64,000 nt of DNA from Paenibacillus sp. VTT E-133291 (GTDB lineage Bacteria > Bacillota > Bacilli > Paenibacillales > Paenibacillaceae). The notes beneath the pieces are model-generated. The model saw nothing but the letters and a program-made list of their open reading frames with translations, searched no databases and had not been told where the DNA came from. Position 1 is the first letter of the stretch; each line of letters starts with the position of its first letter. Positions 35,508 through 44,433 of this stretch are shown here, one piece after another. Location: assembly GCF_002264395.1 (NCBI RefSeq), contig NZ_NFVA01000032.1:1-64000 (forward strand), read 5' to 3'. The translations under genes were made by a program, and so were the position numbers.

Positions 35508-35620
35508 GATTTTTAGTGGCGATGCAGAGTCAGCTGTGACCGATAGCAATGGCTGTGGCTTGTTGCTGCAAAAGTTACTCTAGCAAATTTCCATTAACAA
35601 ACAAAATTCCCATATAGAAA

Positions 35621-35660
35621 GACCGCCTCACACATTTGAATAGTCATGTGTGAAGCGGTC
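35621..35660 (-). terminator. Hairpin behind the dehydrogenase gene
   Basis: GACCGC-TCACACA pairs with TGTGTGA-GCGGTC across an unpaired loop. Read on the minus strand it is followed by a short, imperfect T stretch, and it is placed just past the stop of the minus-strand dehydrogenase gene. Confidence 0.55.
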
Positions 35661-35699
35661 GTAAATGTTTCTAACTAGAGTAGGTTTTAGTTTTTGAAT

Positions 35700-36602
35700 T
35701 TATTTATCGGATACAGTAGAACCCATTTTTTGTCCGATCCACTCTTCATAGCATTTCACTACAGCGGAGAGGTCTTCGTCGCCATAGCCTTGGGTAAACC
35801 CGGCTTGGAACATACTTTTGGCTAGTCCCAGCATTGGAGAAGGGACGCCTGTGAAATCGCTGTGGGCGGAGGCTAACTTCAAATCCTTTAACATTAATGC
35901 AAGGGAGAACTGATTGCTGAAATCATTTTCTATGATTTTACGGCCTTTAAGCTCTGCTTGTTTGCTACCCGCAGAACCAAGCTGCACTAGTTCAAGGAAT
36001 TTGTCAGCTGGAACACCTGATTTTACAGCGATAGCGAACCCTTCAGCCAGGGCAACATTATGAATGCCGACCATAGCATTATGAGCCAGCTTGGCTACAG
36101 CACCACTGCCGTTCTCACCCATATGTATCAGCTTTTTGCCCAAAGTATCGAAGATATCGCGATGCTGTTCTATGACTTCAGCACTGCCGCCAACCATGAA
36201 CACCAAGGTTCCTTCAATAGCTGCCGGCTTGCTTCCAGTCACTGGAGCGTCAAGGAAATGTCCACCCCGGGCTTCTACAGCAGTGGCAATTTCGTGAACT
36301 AGTCCTGGAGAAATTGTGCTGGAATCAATAATTAAACCGCCTGGCTTAAGCGCATCTAGAATACCATCTTGACCATAAAACACTTCACGAACCGAATCAT
36401 CATTACTGATCATGGTAATAATAACATCCTTACCTTCAGCGGCAGCACGTGGCGTAAGAGCGGTCAGGGCACCTTCTGCTTCAAGAGGTTTACATTTAGC
36501 TGCCGTACGGTTGTACACTGTCACCTGAAAGCCGCCACGAAGCAAGTTGGAAGCCATTGGTGCTCCCATTGTTCCAAGTCCGATAAAACCGATTTGTTTC
36601 AT
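35700..36602 (-). CDS. 3-hydroxyisobutyrate dehydrogenase-family oxidoreductase
   Basis: A 300-residue NAD(P)-dependent beta-hydroxyacid dehydrogenase. The Rossmann motif GFIGLGTMGAPMASNLL is at the N terminus, the substrate block DAPVTGSKPAA is near residue 120, and the catalytic Lys lies in GAVAKLAHN near residue 170. Members reduce or oxidise 3-hydroxyisobutyrate, tartronate semialdehyde or related acids; the sequence alone does not decide. The ATG at 36602 is preferred over a GTG 12 bases upstream, since AAGGTGG overlaps that GTG. It is monocistronic. Confidence 0.9.
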   Translation of the reverse strand: MKQIGFIGLGTMGAPMASNLLRGGFQVTVYNRTAAKCKPLEAEGALTALTPRAAAEGKDVIITMISNDDSVREVFYGQDGILDALKPGGLIIDSSTISPGLVHEIATAVEARGGHFLDAPVTGSKPAAIEGTLVFMVGGSAEVIEQHRDIFDTLGKKLIHMGENGSGAVAKLAHNAMVGIHNVALAEGFAIAVKSGVPADKFLELVQLGSAGSKQAELKGRKIIENDFSNQFSLALMLKDLKLASAHSDFTGVPSPMLGLAKSMFQAGFTQGYGDEDLSAVVKCYEEWIGQKMGSTVSDK

Positions 36603-36681
36603 TTGTATAGCCACCTTCCGTTTTCTTCATTCTATCACGGCACTTAGGCCAGCACCACAGCTCAGCCTTGCCTAATGATGC

Positions 36682-36802
36682 GGGAAACGCTTCCATGAAA
36701 CTTTCGAAAACTTGGTTCTAAAGCCCGGGATGTGCCCTAAGACCTTGCCAGTCAAGGCAAATTAAAGTATCCTAATTATAAAGTTGTAACAAGCGGTTTC
36801 AA
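36682..36802 (+). promoter_or_regulatory. Two weak cre-like sites upstream of pgi
   Basis: CGGGAAACGCTTCCA (36682-36696) and AACAAGCGGTTTCA (36788-36801) each match the core of the CcpA catabolite-responsive element (AA-N-CG-N-W) but miss the first T and G. A possible promoter TTGCCA-N17-TATCCT lies between them. This is suggestive only. Confidence 0.3.
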
Positions 36803-36836
36803 ATTTAAAGAGATAAACAGGAGGTTTCCATTACCG

Positions 36837-38192
36837 ATGTCTAAGAAGATTAATTTTGACTACACCAAAGCCCTTTCTTTCTTTAACCAACAAGAAATTG
36901 ACAACCTTGCCGCTCCAGTTAAGTTAGCGCACGAACAGTTGCATAATAAGACTGGTGTAGGTTCCGACTATCTTGGATGGATTGATCTTCCATCAGCTTA
37001 TGATAAGGAAGAATTCGCACGCATTCAGCAAGCCGCAAAGAAGATCCAGAGCGATTCCGAAGTACTGATTGTAATTGGTATTGGTGGTTCTTATCTGGGA
37101 GCACGTGCAGCGATTGAAGCGCTCTCGCATTCTTTTTACAATAACCTTTCTAAAGATAAGCGCAAAACTCCAGAAGTTTATTTCGCTGGTAATAACATCA
37201 GTTCTACATACATCACGCATTTGCTTGATTTAGTAGAAGGCAAAGACTTCTCCGTGAACGTAATCTCCAAATCAGGAACTACGACTGAGCCAGCCATTGC
37301 TTTCCGCATTTTTCGCGCAGCTCTGGAGAAGAAATATGGTAAAGAAGAAGCTCGCAAACGTATTTACGCTACTACAGACAAGGAAAAAGGTGCCCTTAAG
37401 AAATTGGCTACTGAAGAAGGTTATGAATCCTTCATCATTCCAGACGATGTAGGCGGACGTTACTCCGTATTGACACCTGTAGGCTTGCTTCCAATCGCTG
37501 TAGCAGGTATTAACATTGAAGAGATGATGCAAGGTGCTGCTGCTGCTGCGGATGAGTTCAATAATCCAGATGTAGCTACTAACCAAGCTTATCAATATGC
37601 TGCAGTTCGTAATGCGCTGTATCGCAAAGGTAAGACAACTGAAATCCTCGTTAACTATGAGCCTTCCTTACACTTTGTATCGGAGTGGTGGAAACAATTG
37701 TTTGGCGAGAGTGAAGGTAAGGATTTCAAAGGAATTTATCCTTCTTCCGTTGATTTCTCTACGGATCTACACTCCATGGGTCAATTTATCCAAGAAGGTA
37801 ACCGTAATATTTTTGAAACGGTAATCCAAGTAGATCAAGTGGCTCATCATGTGACCATTGAGAACGATCCGGATGATCTGGATGGTTTGAACTTCTTAAC
37901 AGGAAAGACTATGGATTTCGTAAATAAGAAGGCTTTCCAAGGTACGATGCTTGCGCATACAGATGGTCAAGTACCTAACCTTATCGTTACTATTCCTGAT
38001 CAAACACCATACACATTTGGTTATTTGGTTTACTTCTTTGAAAAAGCTTGCGGCATCAGCGGTTACCTGCTCGGTGTTAACCCATTCGACCAACCAGGCG
38101 TTGAAGCATACAAGAAGAATATGTTTGCGCTACTTGGCAAACCGGGTTACGAAAAAGAAAAGGCAGAGCTGGAAGCAAGACTTACTGAATAG
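36837..38192 (+). CDS. pgi: Glucose-6-phosphate isomerase
   Basis: A 451-residue glycolytic enzyme converting glucose 6-phosphate and fructose 6-phosphate. Motifs are complete: [43 protein letters not shown], and the C-terminal [14 protein letters not shown] with the active-site Lys. Its length fits the Bacillus-type enzyme. The ribosome site GGAGG is somewhat far (about 12 bases) from the ATG. Codon bias is that of a highly expressed gene. Confidence 0.97.
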   Translation: MSKKINFDYTKALSFFNQQEIDNLAAPVKLAHEQLHNKTGVGSDYLGWIDLPSAYDKEEFARIQQAAKKIQSDSEVLIVIGIGGSYLGARAAIEALSHSFYNNLSKDKRKTPEVYFAGNNISSTYITHLLDLVEGKDFSVNVISKSGTTTEPAIAFRIFRAALEKKYGKEEARKRIYATTDKEKGALKKLATEEGYESFIIPDDVGGRYSVLTPVGLLPIAVAGINIEEMMQGAAAAADEFNNPDVATNQAYQYAAVRNALYRKGKTTEILVNYEPSLHFVSEWWKQLFGESEGKDFKGIYPSSVDFSTDLHSMGQFIQEGNRNIFETVIQVDQVAHHVTIENDPDDLDGLNFLTGKTMDFVNKKAFQGTMLAHTDGQVPNLIVTIPDQTPYTFGYLVYFFEKACGISGYLLGVNPFDQPGVEAYKKNMFALLGKPGYEKEKAELEARLTE

Positions 38193-38237
38193 TATTGCAG
38201 CAGTATTTTAGAGACCATTCATACTAGTGTAAGTCAC

Positions 38238-38280
38238 CAGGAGCAGTCCATAGGTAATCCAATACCGGGGGCTGCTCCTG
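38238..38280 (+). terminator. Hairpin after pgi
   Basis: CAGGAGCAG (38238-38246) pairs with CTGCTCCTG at 38272-38280, with inner pairs. It lacks a T tail, so termination may be weak or the next gene may be read through. Confidence 0.5.
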
Positions 38281-38324
38281 ACATTATATGAAGACATCAT
38301 ATGTATATAAGGACTGGAATAATT

Positions 38325-38957
38325 ATGTTAGAACAATATCGAACGGTGCGCTCTTCCGGTTCCAAGGAAGTCGTAATCCGCAAATCTCGCTTCATTGGTC
38401 ATGTTATGCCGGTTGAGAATGAAGAAGAAGCATTGTTGTTTATCGAAGACATCAAGAAGAAACATCGGGACGCAACGCATAACTGTTCTGCTTATGTGAT
38501 TGGGGAGAGAGACGAAATCCAGAGGCAATCGGACGACGGGGAGCCGAGTGGAACAGCCGGCAAACCGATTTTGGAAGTAATTCGCAACCAGGGAGTTAAA
38601 AATGTCGCAATTGTTGTTACCCGTTATTTCGGAGGCATTATGCTGGGTGCCGGAGGGCTGATTAGAGCTTATACGGATGGGGCAGTGCTTGCGCTTGAAG
38701 CAGGAGAAGTAATCACCCGTGTGCTAAGACGAGAGGTATTCGTAGAAATTGATTACACTTGGCTAGGCAAGGTGGAGAACGAACTTCGGGGAAGGGGTAT
38801 TCAGACCGGCGAGACTTTATTTACCGATAAAGTAACGTTGTTATGTTTACCGCGAAATGATGAGGGAGACGCATTTATGGCATGGATAACAGATCTAACC
38901 CAAGGGCAAGCCTTGGTAACAGAAGGGCGGCGGATTTACTACAGCGAAGGGGATTAG
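38325..38957 (+). CDS. yigZ: YigZ/IMPACT-family protein
   Basis: A 210-residue protein of the YigZ (UPF0029, IMPACT) family. The hallmark blocks are SRFIGHVMPVENEEEA, NCSAYVIG, SDDGEPSGTAGKPI and RYFGGIMLGAGGLIRAY. Eukaryotic relatives modulate translation control; the bacterial role is uncertain. The ATG at 38325 is preferred because family members begin close to this residue. The TetR gene follows after only four bases, so the two are probably co-transcribed. Confidence 0.9.
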   Translation: MLEQYRTVRSSGSKEVVIRKSRFIGHVMPVENEEEALLFIEDIKKKHRDATHNCSAYVIGERDEIQRQSDDGEPSGTAGKPILEVIRNQGVKNVAIVVTRYFGGIMLGAGGLIRAYTDGAVLALEAGEVITRVLRREVFVEIDYTWLGKVENELRGRGIQTGETLFTDKVTLLCLPRNDEGDAFMAWITDLTQGQALVTEGRRIYYSEGD

Positions 38958-38961
38958 GTAT

Positions 38962-39543
38962 ATGGCAAGGAGAGCAGTGGAGCAGGAGTTGTCGAGGGAA
39001 AGAATACTAGAGGCCGCTAGGCATCTGTTTATTACCAAAGGGTATCGAGCGATTTCAATGCGAAGCATCGGTCAGCATTTGGGATACAGCCACGGCTCTC
39101 TCTATTATCATTTCAAAGAGAAGGCAGAGTTGTTCTACGCCATTGTTGTCGAAGATTTTAATCATGTGGCTGCTTTACTGAGCCAAGTAATGAATAAGCC
39201 ACCTGAAGAAGGTATGACTCGAGTAGAGCAGCTGATTATGGAGTTTATAAGGTTTGGATTAGATCATCCTTATCAGTATGAAATTATGTTCATGATTCGT
39301 GATGAAGAGCTGCTGGCTTATTGTAGAGCAGAGCAGGGACGATGTTTTGATTTATTCTCAAGTATTGTACGCCGTCATATGAAGGAAGAGGGATATGTAT
39401 CCGAGGATTGGCAGAACGTTCCGCTAACCTTGTTCTTATCCGCTCACGGATTTATATCTTATTATATCCAAGATAAAGTATTGTTTGAGGATGTAAAAGA
39501 GGCAGCATCAGCTCATATCAAGGTTTTATGTCGCAGCCTTTAA
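38962..39543 (+). CDS. TetR-family transcriptional regulator
   Basis: A 193-residue regulator. The N-terminal helix-turn-helix is typical (ILEAARHLFITKGYRAISM, then GSLYYHFKEKAELFYAI); the ligand domain is unassigned. It sits four bases behind yigZ and before a hairpin, with no transporter or enzyme adjacent that would name its target. Ligand and regulon are unknown. Confidence 0.9.
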   Translation: MARRAVEQELSRERILEAARHLFITKGYRAISMRSIGQHLGYSHGSLYYHFKEKAELFYAIVVEDFNHVAALLSQVMNKPPEEGMTRVEQLIMEFIRFGLDHPYQYEIMFMIRDEELLAYCRAEQGRCFDLFSSIVRRHMKEEGYVSEDWQNVPLTLFLSAHGFISYYIQDKVLFEDVKEAASAHIKVLCRSL

Positions 39544-39642
39544 CATGCTGTTTTTTTTATAAGTTTACACTTTAAAGCTGTGCATTGGTATAACACTACT
39601 TCTCTGCTTGGTCAAAGTAATATTTGATTCTAGTTATATTTT

Positions 39643-39678
39643 AATGGCCGCTCCGTAGCAATAACGGAAGCGGCCATT
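39643..39678. terminator. Hairpin between convergent genes
   Basis: AATGGCCGCT (39643-39652) and AGCGGCCATT (39669-39678), with an inner CCGT/ACGG pair, form a long GC-rich stem between the converging TetR and YjbQ genes. T tracts are weak on both sides. Confidence 0.55.
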
Positions 39679-39683
39679 CATTG

Positions 39684-40085
39684 TTATCCTTCAATAATCT
39701 TTAAGAAACATTGTCTACGTCTTGGTCCATCAAACTCACAAAAATAAATACCCTGCCAACGACCAAGTAATAGTTCGCCATCATGGATGATTATGCTCTG
39801 GGAAGGTCCGGATGTAATAGACTTAAGGTGGGAGGCAGTATTGCCTTCAGCATGTCGATAATTCGGATGCTCCCAAGGGTAGACTTCATCCAAACGCATC
39901 AGAACATCATGCCTCACATCAGGATCTGCATTCTCATTGATTGCAATTCCTGCGGTGGTATGTGGACAATAAACTACGATCACCCCGGTACGCACCCCGT
40001 TTTTTTTCACAAAAGAAATGACTTCACGCGTAATATCCCGTAATTCATCCCGTTTCGTTGTAGTGATCTCCAGTGTATGCAGCAT
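39684..40085 (-). CDS. YjbQ/UPF0047-family protein
   Basis: A 133-residue protein of the YjbQ family, sometimes named secondary thiamine-phosphate synthase. The signature PHTTAGIAINENADPDV, the HAEGNTASHLK block and the C-terminal LGRWQGIYFCEFDGPR motif are clear. Biological role is not established. Two in-frame ATG codons six bases apart are possible; the inner one is better spaced from AGGAAGGGGA. Confidence 0.92.
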   Translation of the reverse strand: MLHTLEITTTKRDELRDITREVISFVKKNGVRTGVIVVYCPHTTAGIAINENADPDVRHDVLMRLDEVYPWEHPNYRHAEGNTASHLKSITSGPSQSIIIHDGELLLGRWQGIYFCEFDGPRRRQCFLKIIEG

Positions 40086-40165
40086 AATCATTCCCCTTCC
40101 TGTGATGTGCCACTTTTTCCTAATCTGTGTTATATATATTTTACCCCAAATTCACTTGAAAGTAA

Positions 40166-40195
40166 TTGACGACAACGAGAAGGATTTGGTAAAGT
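40166..40195 (+). promoter_or_regulatory. Likely promoter of the sulfate transport operon
   Basis: TTGACG (40166-40171), an 18-base spacer and TAAAGT (40190-40195) lie about 100 bases before cysT. The leader that follows contains TAAATAGGAATAATT (40220-40234), which vaguely resembles cysteine-regulator boxes of Bacillota; that part is only a guess. Confidence 0.45.
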
Positions 40196-40291
40196 AGTAA
40201 TATTATAAAACCAAGTATATAAATAGGAATAATTAATGGAGACGTTGGTTAGTATACCGACCGGTTATCCGGAGGTGGGAGGGCAAAATCA

Positions 40292-41107
40292 TTGAATTCG
40301 CTGCTTAGACACAAAGGTTGGACTTGGGGTTTTCGAACTACAATTTTGCTCTATTTTGTTGTATTGATCGTGCTGCCTATACTTGGGGTCTATTACAACT
40401 CTTTTTCACTGGGTTTCGGTAATTTTGTGGAAAGCATAAGCGACCCGATTGCCTGGAAGTCGGTGCTGTTAACCTTAAAGCTGGCGATCATCGCTACTTT
40501 AATTAATGTCTTTTTAGGAACAATGATTGCCTGGGTTCTTATTCGTTATCAATTCATTGGTAAAGCATTGCTTAATAGTCTTGTGGATTTACCATTTGCA
40601 CTGCCGACGGCAGTTGGTGGTTTGATGATTTTACTCTTGCTTGGACCTGGCAGTCTTATCGGCAAGGCTGCAGAAGCGCTTGGTTTTGAAATAGTTTTTC
40701 ATCAACCGGCTATCGTAATTGCTATGGTCTTCGTAACCTTTCCTTTCGTGATTCGAGCGGTTCAGCCCTTGCTGGAGGAACTTGATCCATCCGAAGAGGA
40801 AGCGGCATATACAATGGGTGCCAAGGGAACTAGAGTCTTCTGGCATGTTATTCTCCCCTCTATGGCTCCTGGGATGATCAGCGGTGGAATGCTCGCCTTC
40901 TCGCGGGCACTTGCTGAATTCGGCGCTGTAGTCCTCGTAGCAGGCAATATTCCAGGTCGTACACTCGTATCTTCTGTTTTTATTTTTGGTGAAGTTGAAA
41001 GTGATAATCCAGTTTCCGCAGCAGCGGTTTCTGTCATTCTCTTGACCTTATCTTTTCTCATTCTTTGGCTCATTAATATGCTGCAGATGCGGGGGAGACG
41101 CTCATGA
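40292..41107 (+). CDS. cysT: Sulfate/thiosulfate ABC permease CysT
   Basis: A 271-residue permease of the CysT (CysU) family with six predicted helices. The EAA loop is typical (EEEAAYTMGAKGTRVFWHVILPSM), followed by SRALAEFGAVVLVAGNI, a sulfate-permease hallmark. It forms the membrane channel with CysW. The start is TTG at 40292 behind GGAGGTGGGAGGG. Its end overlaps cysW by four bases (ATGA), so it is tightly coupled. It is the first gene of cysT-cysW-cysA. Confidence 0.94.
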   Translation: MNSLLRHKGWTWGFRTTILLYFVVLIVLPILGVYYNSFSLGFGNFVESISDPIAWKSVLLTLKLAIIATLINVFLGTMIAWVLIRYQFIGKALLNSLVDLPFALPTAVGGLMILLLLGPGSLIGKAAEALGFEIVFHQPAIVIAMVFVTFPFVIRAVQPLLEELDPSEEEAAYTMGAKGTRVFWHVILPSMAPGMISGGMLAFSRALAEFGAVVLVAGNIPGRTLVSSVFIFGEVESDNPVSAAAVSVILLTLSFLILWLINMLQMRGRRS

Positions 41108-41901
41108 GAAAATTGTGGATCGGTCTCACTTACTTGGTGTTTTTTCTGCTAATCGCTGCGCCACTAGGGAAAATGGCTATAGGTGCTTTTAGTGAAGGAT
41201 TTGGTGGTTTCTGGAATGCTCTGACTAGGCCTGAAGCGCTGCATGCGCTTATGATGACTGGGCTTGTTGTGATCGTAGTTACGTTATTAAATACGTTGTT
41301 CGGAATTATGATGGCGCTGTATCTTGTCCGGGCGAACTGGATAAATAGACGTCTAAAGGGCTTGCTTAACAGTGTTGTTGATTTGCCTTATGCTGTGTCC
41401 CCTGTTATTGGCGGGCTGATGATTGTTCTGTTGCTGGGTCCGGATAGCACCTTGGGTGCGATTTTTGAAGGGATTGGGCTGAAGATCGTCTATGCCATTC
41501 CTGGAATGATCATCGCCACCTTGTTCGTAACCTTTCCTTTAATGGTGCGTGAGGTAATGCCGGTGCTTCAGGAGATTGGTTCACAGCAGGAGGAAGCTGC
41601 TTCTACACTGGGCGCTCGTGGCTGGACAATTTTTTGGAAGGTGACTTGGCCTTCGATTCGTTGGGCGGTTGTGTACGGAGTCATCCTTACGGTGGCTCGT
41701 TCACTAGGTGAGTTCGGGGCGGTGCTCGTGGTCTCGGGTAACATTATGAACAAAACCCAGACGGCGACGACGTTAGTCTATCAGGATGTTGAGAATTTTA
41801 ATGTAACGGCTGCTGGAGGAATAGCGCTAGTTCTGGCTGCATTTTCCGCAGGTCTACTGTTATTGATGGAATGGACCAAGAGAAGAAAGGAAGTGCAGTA
41901 A
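41104..41901 (+). CDS. cysW: Sulfate/thiosulfate ABC permease CysW
   Basis: A 265-residue permease partner of CysT with six predicted helices. The EAA loop reads QEEAASTLGARGWTIFWKVTWPSI and is followed by RSLGEFGAVLVVSGNI. The start overlaps cysT, and cysA begins one base after its stop, so the three genes form one unit. Confidence 0.94.
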   Translation: MRKLWIGLTYLVFFLLIAAPLGKMAIGAFSEGFGGFWNALTRPEALHALMMTGLVVIVVTLLNTLFGIMMALYLVRANWINRRLKGLLNSVVDLPYAVSPVIGGLMIVLLLGPDSTLGAIFEGIGLKIVYAIPGMIIATLFVTFPLMVREVMPVLQEIGSQQEEAASTLGARGWTIFWKVTWPSIRWAVVYGVILTVARSLGEFGAVLVVSGNIMNKTQTATTLVYQDVENFNVTAAGGIALVLAAFSAGLLLLMEWTKRRKEVQ

Positions 41902-41902
41902 T

Positions 41903-42967
41903 ATGCATGTTGAAGTGCGGGGATTAAATAAGCATTTTGGAGATTTTCATGCGGTCAAGGATGTCAATTTCACCATTACTAAAGGTCATCTGATCGGACT
42001 GCTTGGCCCGAGTGGTGGCGGTAAAACTTCGATTCTTCGTATGCTCGCAGGGCTGGAGACACCGGATAATGGCGAGATTATTTTTCATGGTCAGACGGTT
42101 AATAATCTTCCTCCTCAAGAGCGCGGGATCGGCTTTGTCTTTCAGAACTACGCATTATTTAAGCATATGACTGTTTTTGATAATATTGCTTTTGGATTAA
42201 AAGTTAAAAAGGCCAGCAAAACTGCCATTCGTGACCGTGTTATGGAACTGGTGGAGCTTACGGGGTTAAAAGGCTTCGAGAAGCGTTATCCGCATCAGCT
42301 ATCTGGTGGACAACGTCAACGTGTGGCCTTTGCCCGTGCACTTGCGCCTGAACCACAGCTACTGCTCTTAGATGAGCCGTTTGCAGCTATTGATGCGAAG
42401 ATCCGGCAGGAGCTGCGCGCTTGGCTGCGTGAGCTGATTGAGCGTGTTGGCATCACTTCCATCTTCGTAACGCATGACCAAGACGAAGCGATTGAAGTTG
42501 CGGACGAGATTATGATCATCAACCAAGGGCAGTTGGAACAAAAGGGTACACCTTGGGATATTTATAAGGAGCCTAAAACACCGTTCGTGGCAACTTTTAT
42601 CGGGGAGTCGACACTGATTGAAGATGCTTCTGAGGTGAAAGGCTTTAAAGGCGCTGGAGACGGTAAGCCTACCAAAGCACTTATTCGTCCTGAGTATATT
42701 GAAGTTGGTAACCTGCATGAGTTCAAGATGGCTTCAGCTACGGAAAAAGGCGTCGTAAAGCATCTGCATTTCCGTGGAAGCGAATGGCTCGTTGAGGTTG
42801 AAGTTAATGGTCATAAGCTGGTTACTTACCGTTCCTTAGAGAAAGAAACCTTGCAGCCGGGACAGGACATCTCAGTCCTTGTGCACCGCGCTTACCTGTT
42901 TAATGATGAGCGAAGCTGGATTCAGGAGAACAACCTGAAAGAAGATCCGATGCCGATATTTATTTAA
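41903..42967 (+). CDS. cysA: Sulfate/thiosulfate ABC ATPase CysA
   Basis: A 354-residue ABC ATPase that drives the CysTW importer. Walker A GPSGGGKT (about residues 35-42), the signature LSGGQRQRVAFARAL and Walker B LLLLDEPFAAID are intact. A C-terminal regulatory domain of about 110 residues follows, as in CysA (TOBE-like). Its closeness to CysT and CysW and the RxLxPE-type C-terminal segment fit sulfate import rather than another anion. Confidence 0.94.
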   Translation: MHVEVRGLNKHFGDFHAVKDVNFTITKGHLIGLLGPSGGGKTSILRMLAGLETPDNGEIIFHGQTVNNLPPQERGIGFVFQNYALFKHMTVFDNIAFGLKVKKASKTAIRDRVMELVELTGLKGFEKRYPHQLSGGQRQRVAFARALAPEPQLLLLDEPFAAIDAKIRQELRAWLRELIERVGITSIFVTHDQDEAIEVADEIMIINQGQLEQKGTPWDIYKEPKTPFVATFIGESTLIEDASEVKGFKGAGDGKPTKALIRPEYIEVGNLHEFKMASATEKGVVKHLHFRGSEWLVEVEVNGHKLVTYRSLEKETLQPGQDISVLVHRAYLFNDERSWIQENNLKEDPMPIFI

Positions 42968-43157
42968 AATAAAAATAAATAAAATGATTTTCAATTTTTT
43001 TGAAAAGTAGCGAATGTGATGAGGAAGGATTAGAGGAACTGATGTGAAGGTATGAAGTAATGGAGTGGAAGCGGTAGTTACTTGATTTTCAGATTCAGCC
43101 GTAGAGCTACTTTCAAAGAAATATTTAAAATCATTATCTCGAAGGATGTGGGCCGCA

Positions 43158-44225
43158 ATGAATTTCAAAAGGAGCAGACAACTGCACGGATGTTTTGCTG
43201 CCCTAATGCTGGCCATACTCACGCTGGCAGCAGTCGGTTGCGGGAATGAGAAGGCGATTACGACGATGGCAGATCCTTCGAAGCAAGGGGATGTTACGCT
43301 AGTCGTTGGCGCATACAGTGTGGCTAAGGATGCGATGGAAGATATTTTGCCGTTATTTGCAGCGCAGTGGAAGGCGGATACTGGACAGGAGATTCATTTT
43401 CAACAGTCCTATGAAGCTTCAGGAACACAGGCACGTGCAATCGTAGGCGGGTTCGAAGCGGATGTTACACTGCTAGCCATGGAAGGTGATGTCGAGAAGC
43501 TGGTTAAGGCTGGACTTGTAGCGCCAACGTGGAAAGAGCAGGGGGAACAAGGCATGGTGACACGTTCGGTAGTCGCACTTGGTACCCGTGAGGGAAACCC
43601 CAAAGGAATTCACGATTTTGCGGACTTAGCCAAGCCAGGGATTAAAGTGTTATACCCAAATCCCAAAACATCCGGTGGTGCGCAGTGGGATATTAACGCG
43701 ATCTATGGGGCTGGTCTGAAGCTGTCAGAGGAGCAAGAGGGCACTAAGGATCCAGCAGCAGCGAAAGCTTTTTTAGAAAGTGTACATGCCAATGTGGAGT
43801 CTTTGGATAAGAGCGGACGTGCATCTATGGCTGCCTTCGAGTATGGAGTGGGTGATGTCATTGTCACCTATGAGAATGAACTGCTGGCCCGGATTGCTCA
43901 GGGTGTTAAATATGAAGTGATTATTCCTAAAAATACAATGCTGATTGAGAACCCAGCGGCTGTCGTAGAGAAGTATGCGGATAAGCATGGGACACGCGCG
44001 GCAGCAGAAGCATTAGTTGAATTCTTGGTGACCCCACAGGCACAAGAGATCTTTGCAAAATATGGCTTTCGTCCCGTAGATAAACAGGTCTATGTGGAGA
44101 ACAAAAGCCGCTACCCGGATCCAACGGGTCTCTTCGATATCAATTATTTAGGGGGCTGGGATGAGGTGCGAAGCACGCTTTATTCCAAGCGGGGGATTTG
44201 GTATCAGGTACTTGCCGGAATATAG
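43158..44225 (+). CDS. sbp: Sulfate-binding lipoprotein
   Basis: A 355-residue extracytoplasmic solute-binding protein of the sulfate/thiosulfate family. The N terminus is a lipoprotein signal (LAAVGC, Cys near residue 27). Family blocks are AYSVAKDAMEDILPLF, HFQQSYEASGTQARAI, VLYPNPKTSGGAQWD and DVIVTYENE. It hands sulfate to the CysTWA importer. The ATG at 43158 is preferred over one 12 bases upstream that touches the ribosome site. It is placed last, behind a 190-base gap; in many operons the binding protein comes first. Confidence 0.92.
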   Translation: MNFKRSRQLHGCFAALMLAILTLAAVGCGNEKAITTMADPSKQGDVTLVVGAYSVAKDAMEDILPLFAAQWKADTGQEIHFQQSYEASGTQARAIVGGFEADVTLLAMEGDVEKLVKAGLVAPTWKEQGEQGMVTRSVVALGTREGNPKGIHDFADLAKPGIKVLYPNPKTSGGAQWDINAIYGAGLKLSEEQEGTKDPAAAKAFLESVHANVESLDKSGRASMAAFEYGVGDVIVTYENELLARIAQGVKYEVIIPKNTMLIENPAAVVEKYADKHGTRAAAEALVEFLVTPQAQEIFAKYGFRPVDKQVYVENKSRYPDPTGLFDINYLGGWDEVRSTLYSKRGIWYQVLAGI

Positions 44226-44243
44226 GTAGACGTGTAAAAATAG

Positions 44244-44284
44244 AGTCATCCTAGCAGGGCTCCTGCTTAAGGGATGACTTTTTT
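44244..44284 (+). terminator. Intrinsic terminator of the sulfate operon
   Basis: AGTCATCCT...AGGGATGACT closes with an inner AGCAGG/CCTGCT pairing and is followed by six T. It ends the sulfate-binding protein gene. Confidence 0.88.
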
Positions 44285-44307
44285 GACGAGAGTATATATT
44301 TGGGACC

Positions 44308-44355
44308 CCCGCAAAGTACCTGAGTACGCATCGAAGCAAAGCTCCACTTTGTGGG
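44308..44355. repeat. Long-loop inverted repeat, possible dispersed element
   Basis: CCCGCAAAGT (44308-44317) and ACTTTGTGGG (44346-44355) are inverted copies with one wobble pair around a 28-base centre. It lies between a terminator and the MBL gene and is not explained by either. It occurs once in this window. Confidence 0.4.
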
Positions 44356-44433
44356 ATATTTTGGTGAGCATCTTTAAGATAGACATATGATAATTTAAGA
44401 CTTCCTTGATGGGAACTGAAGGAGAGATAGATT

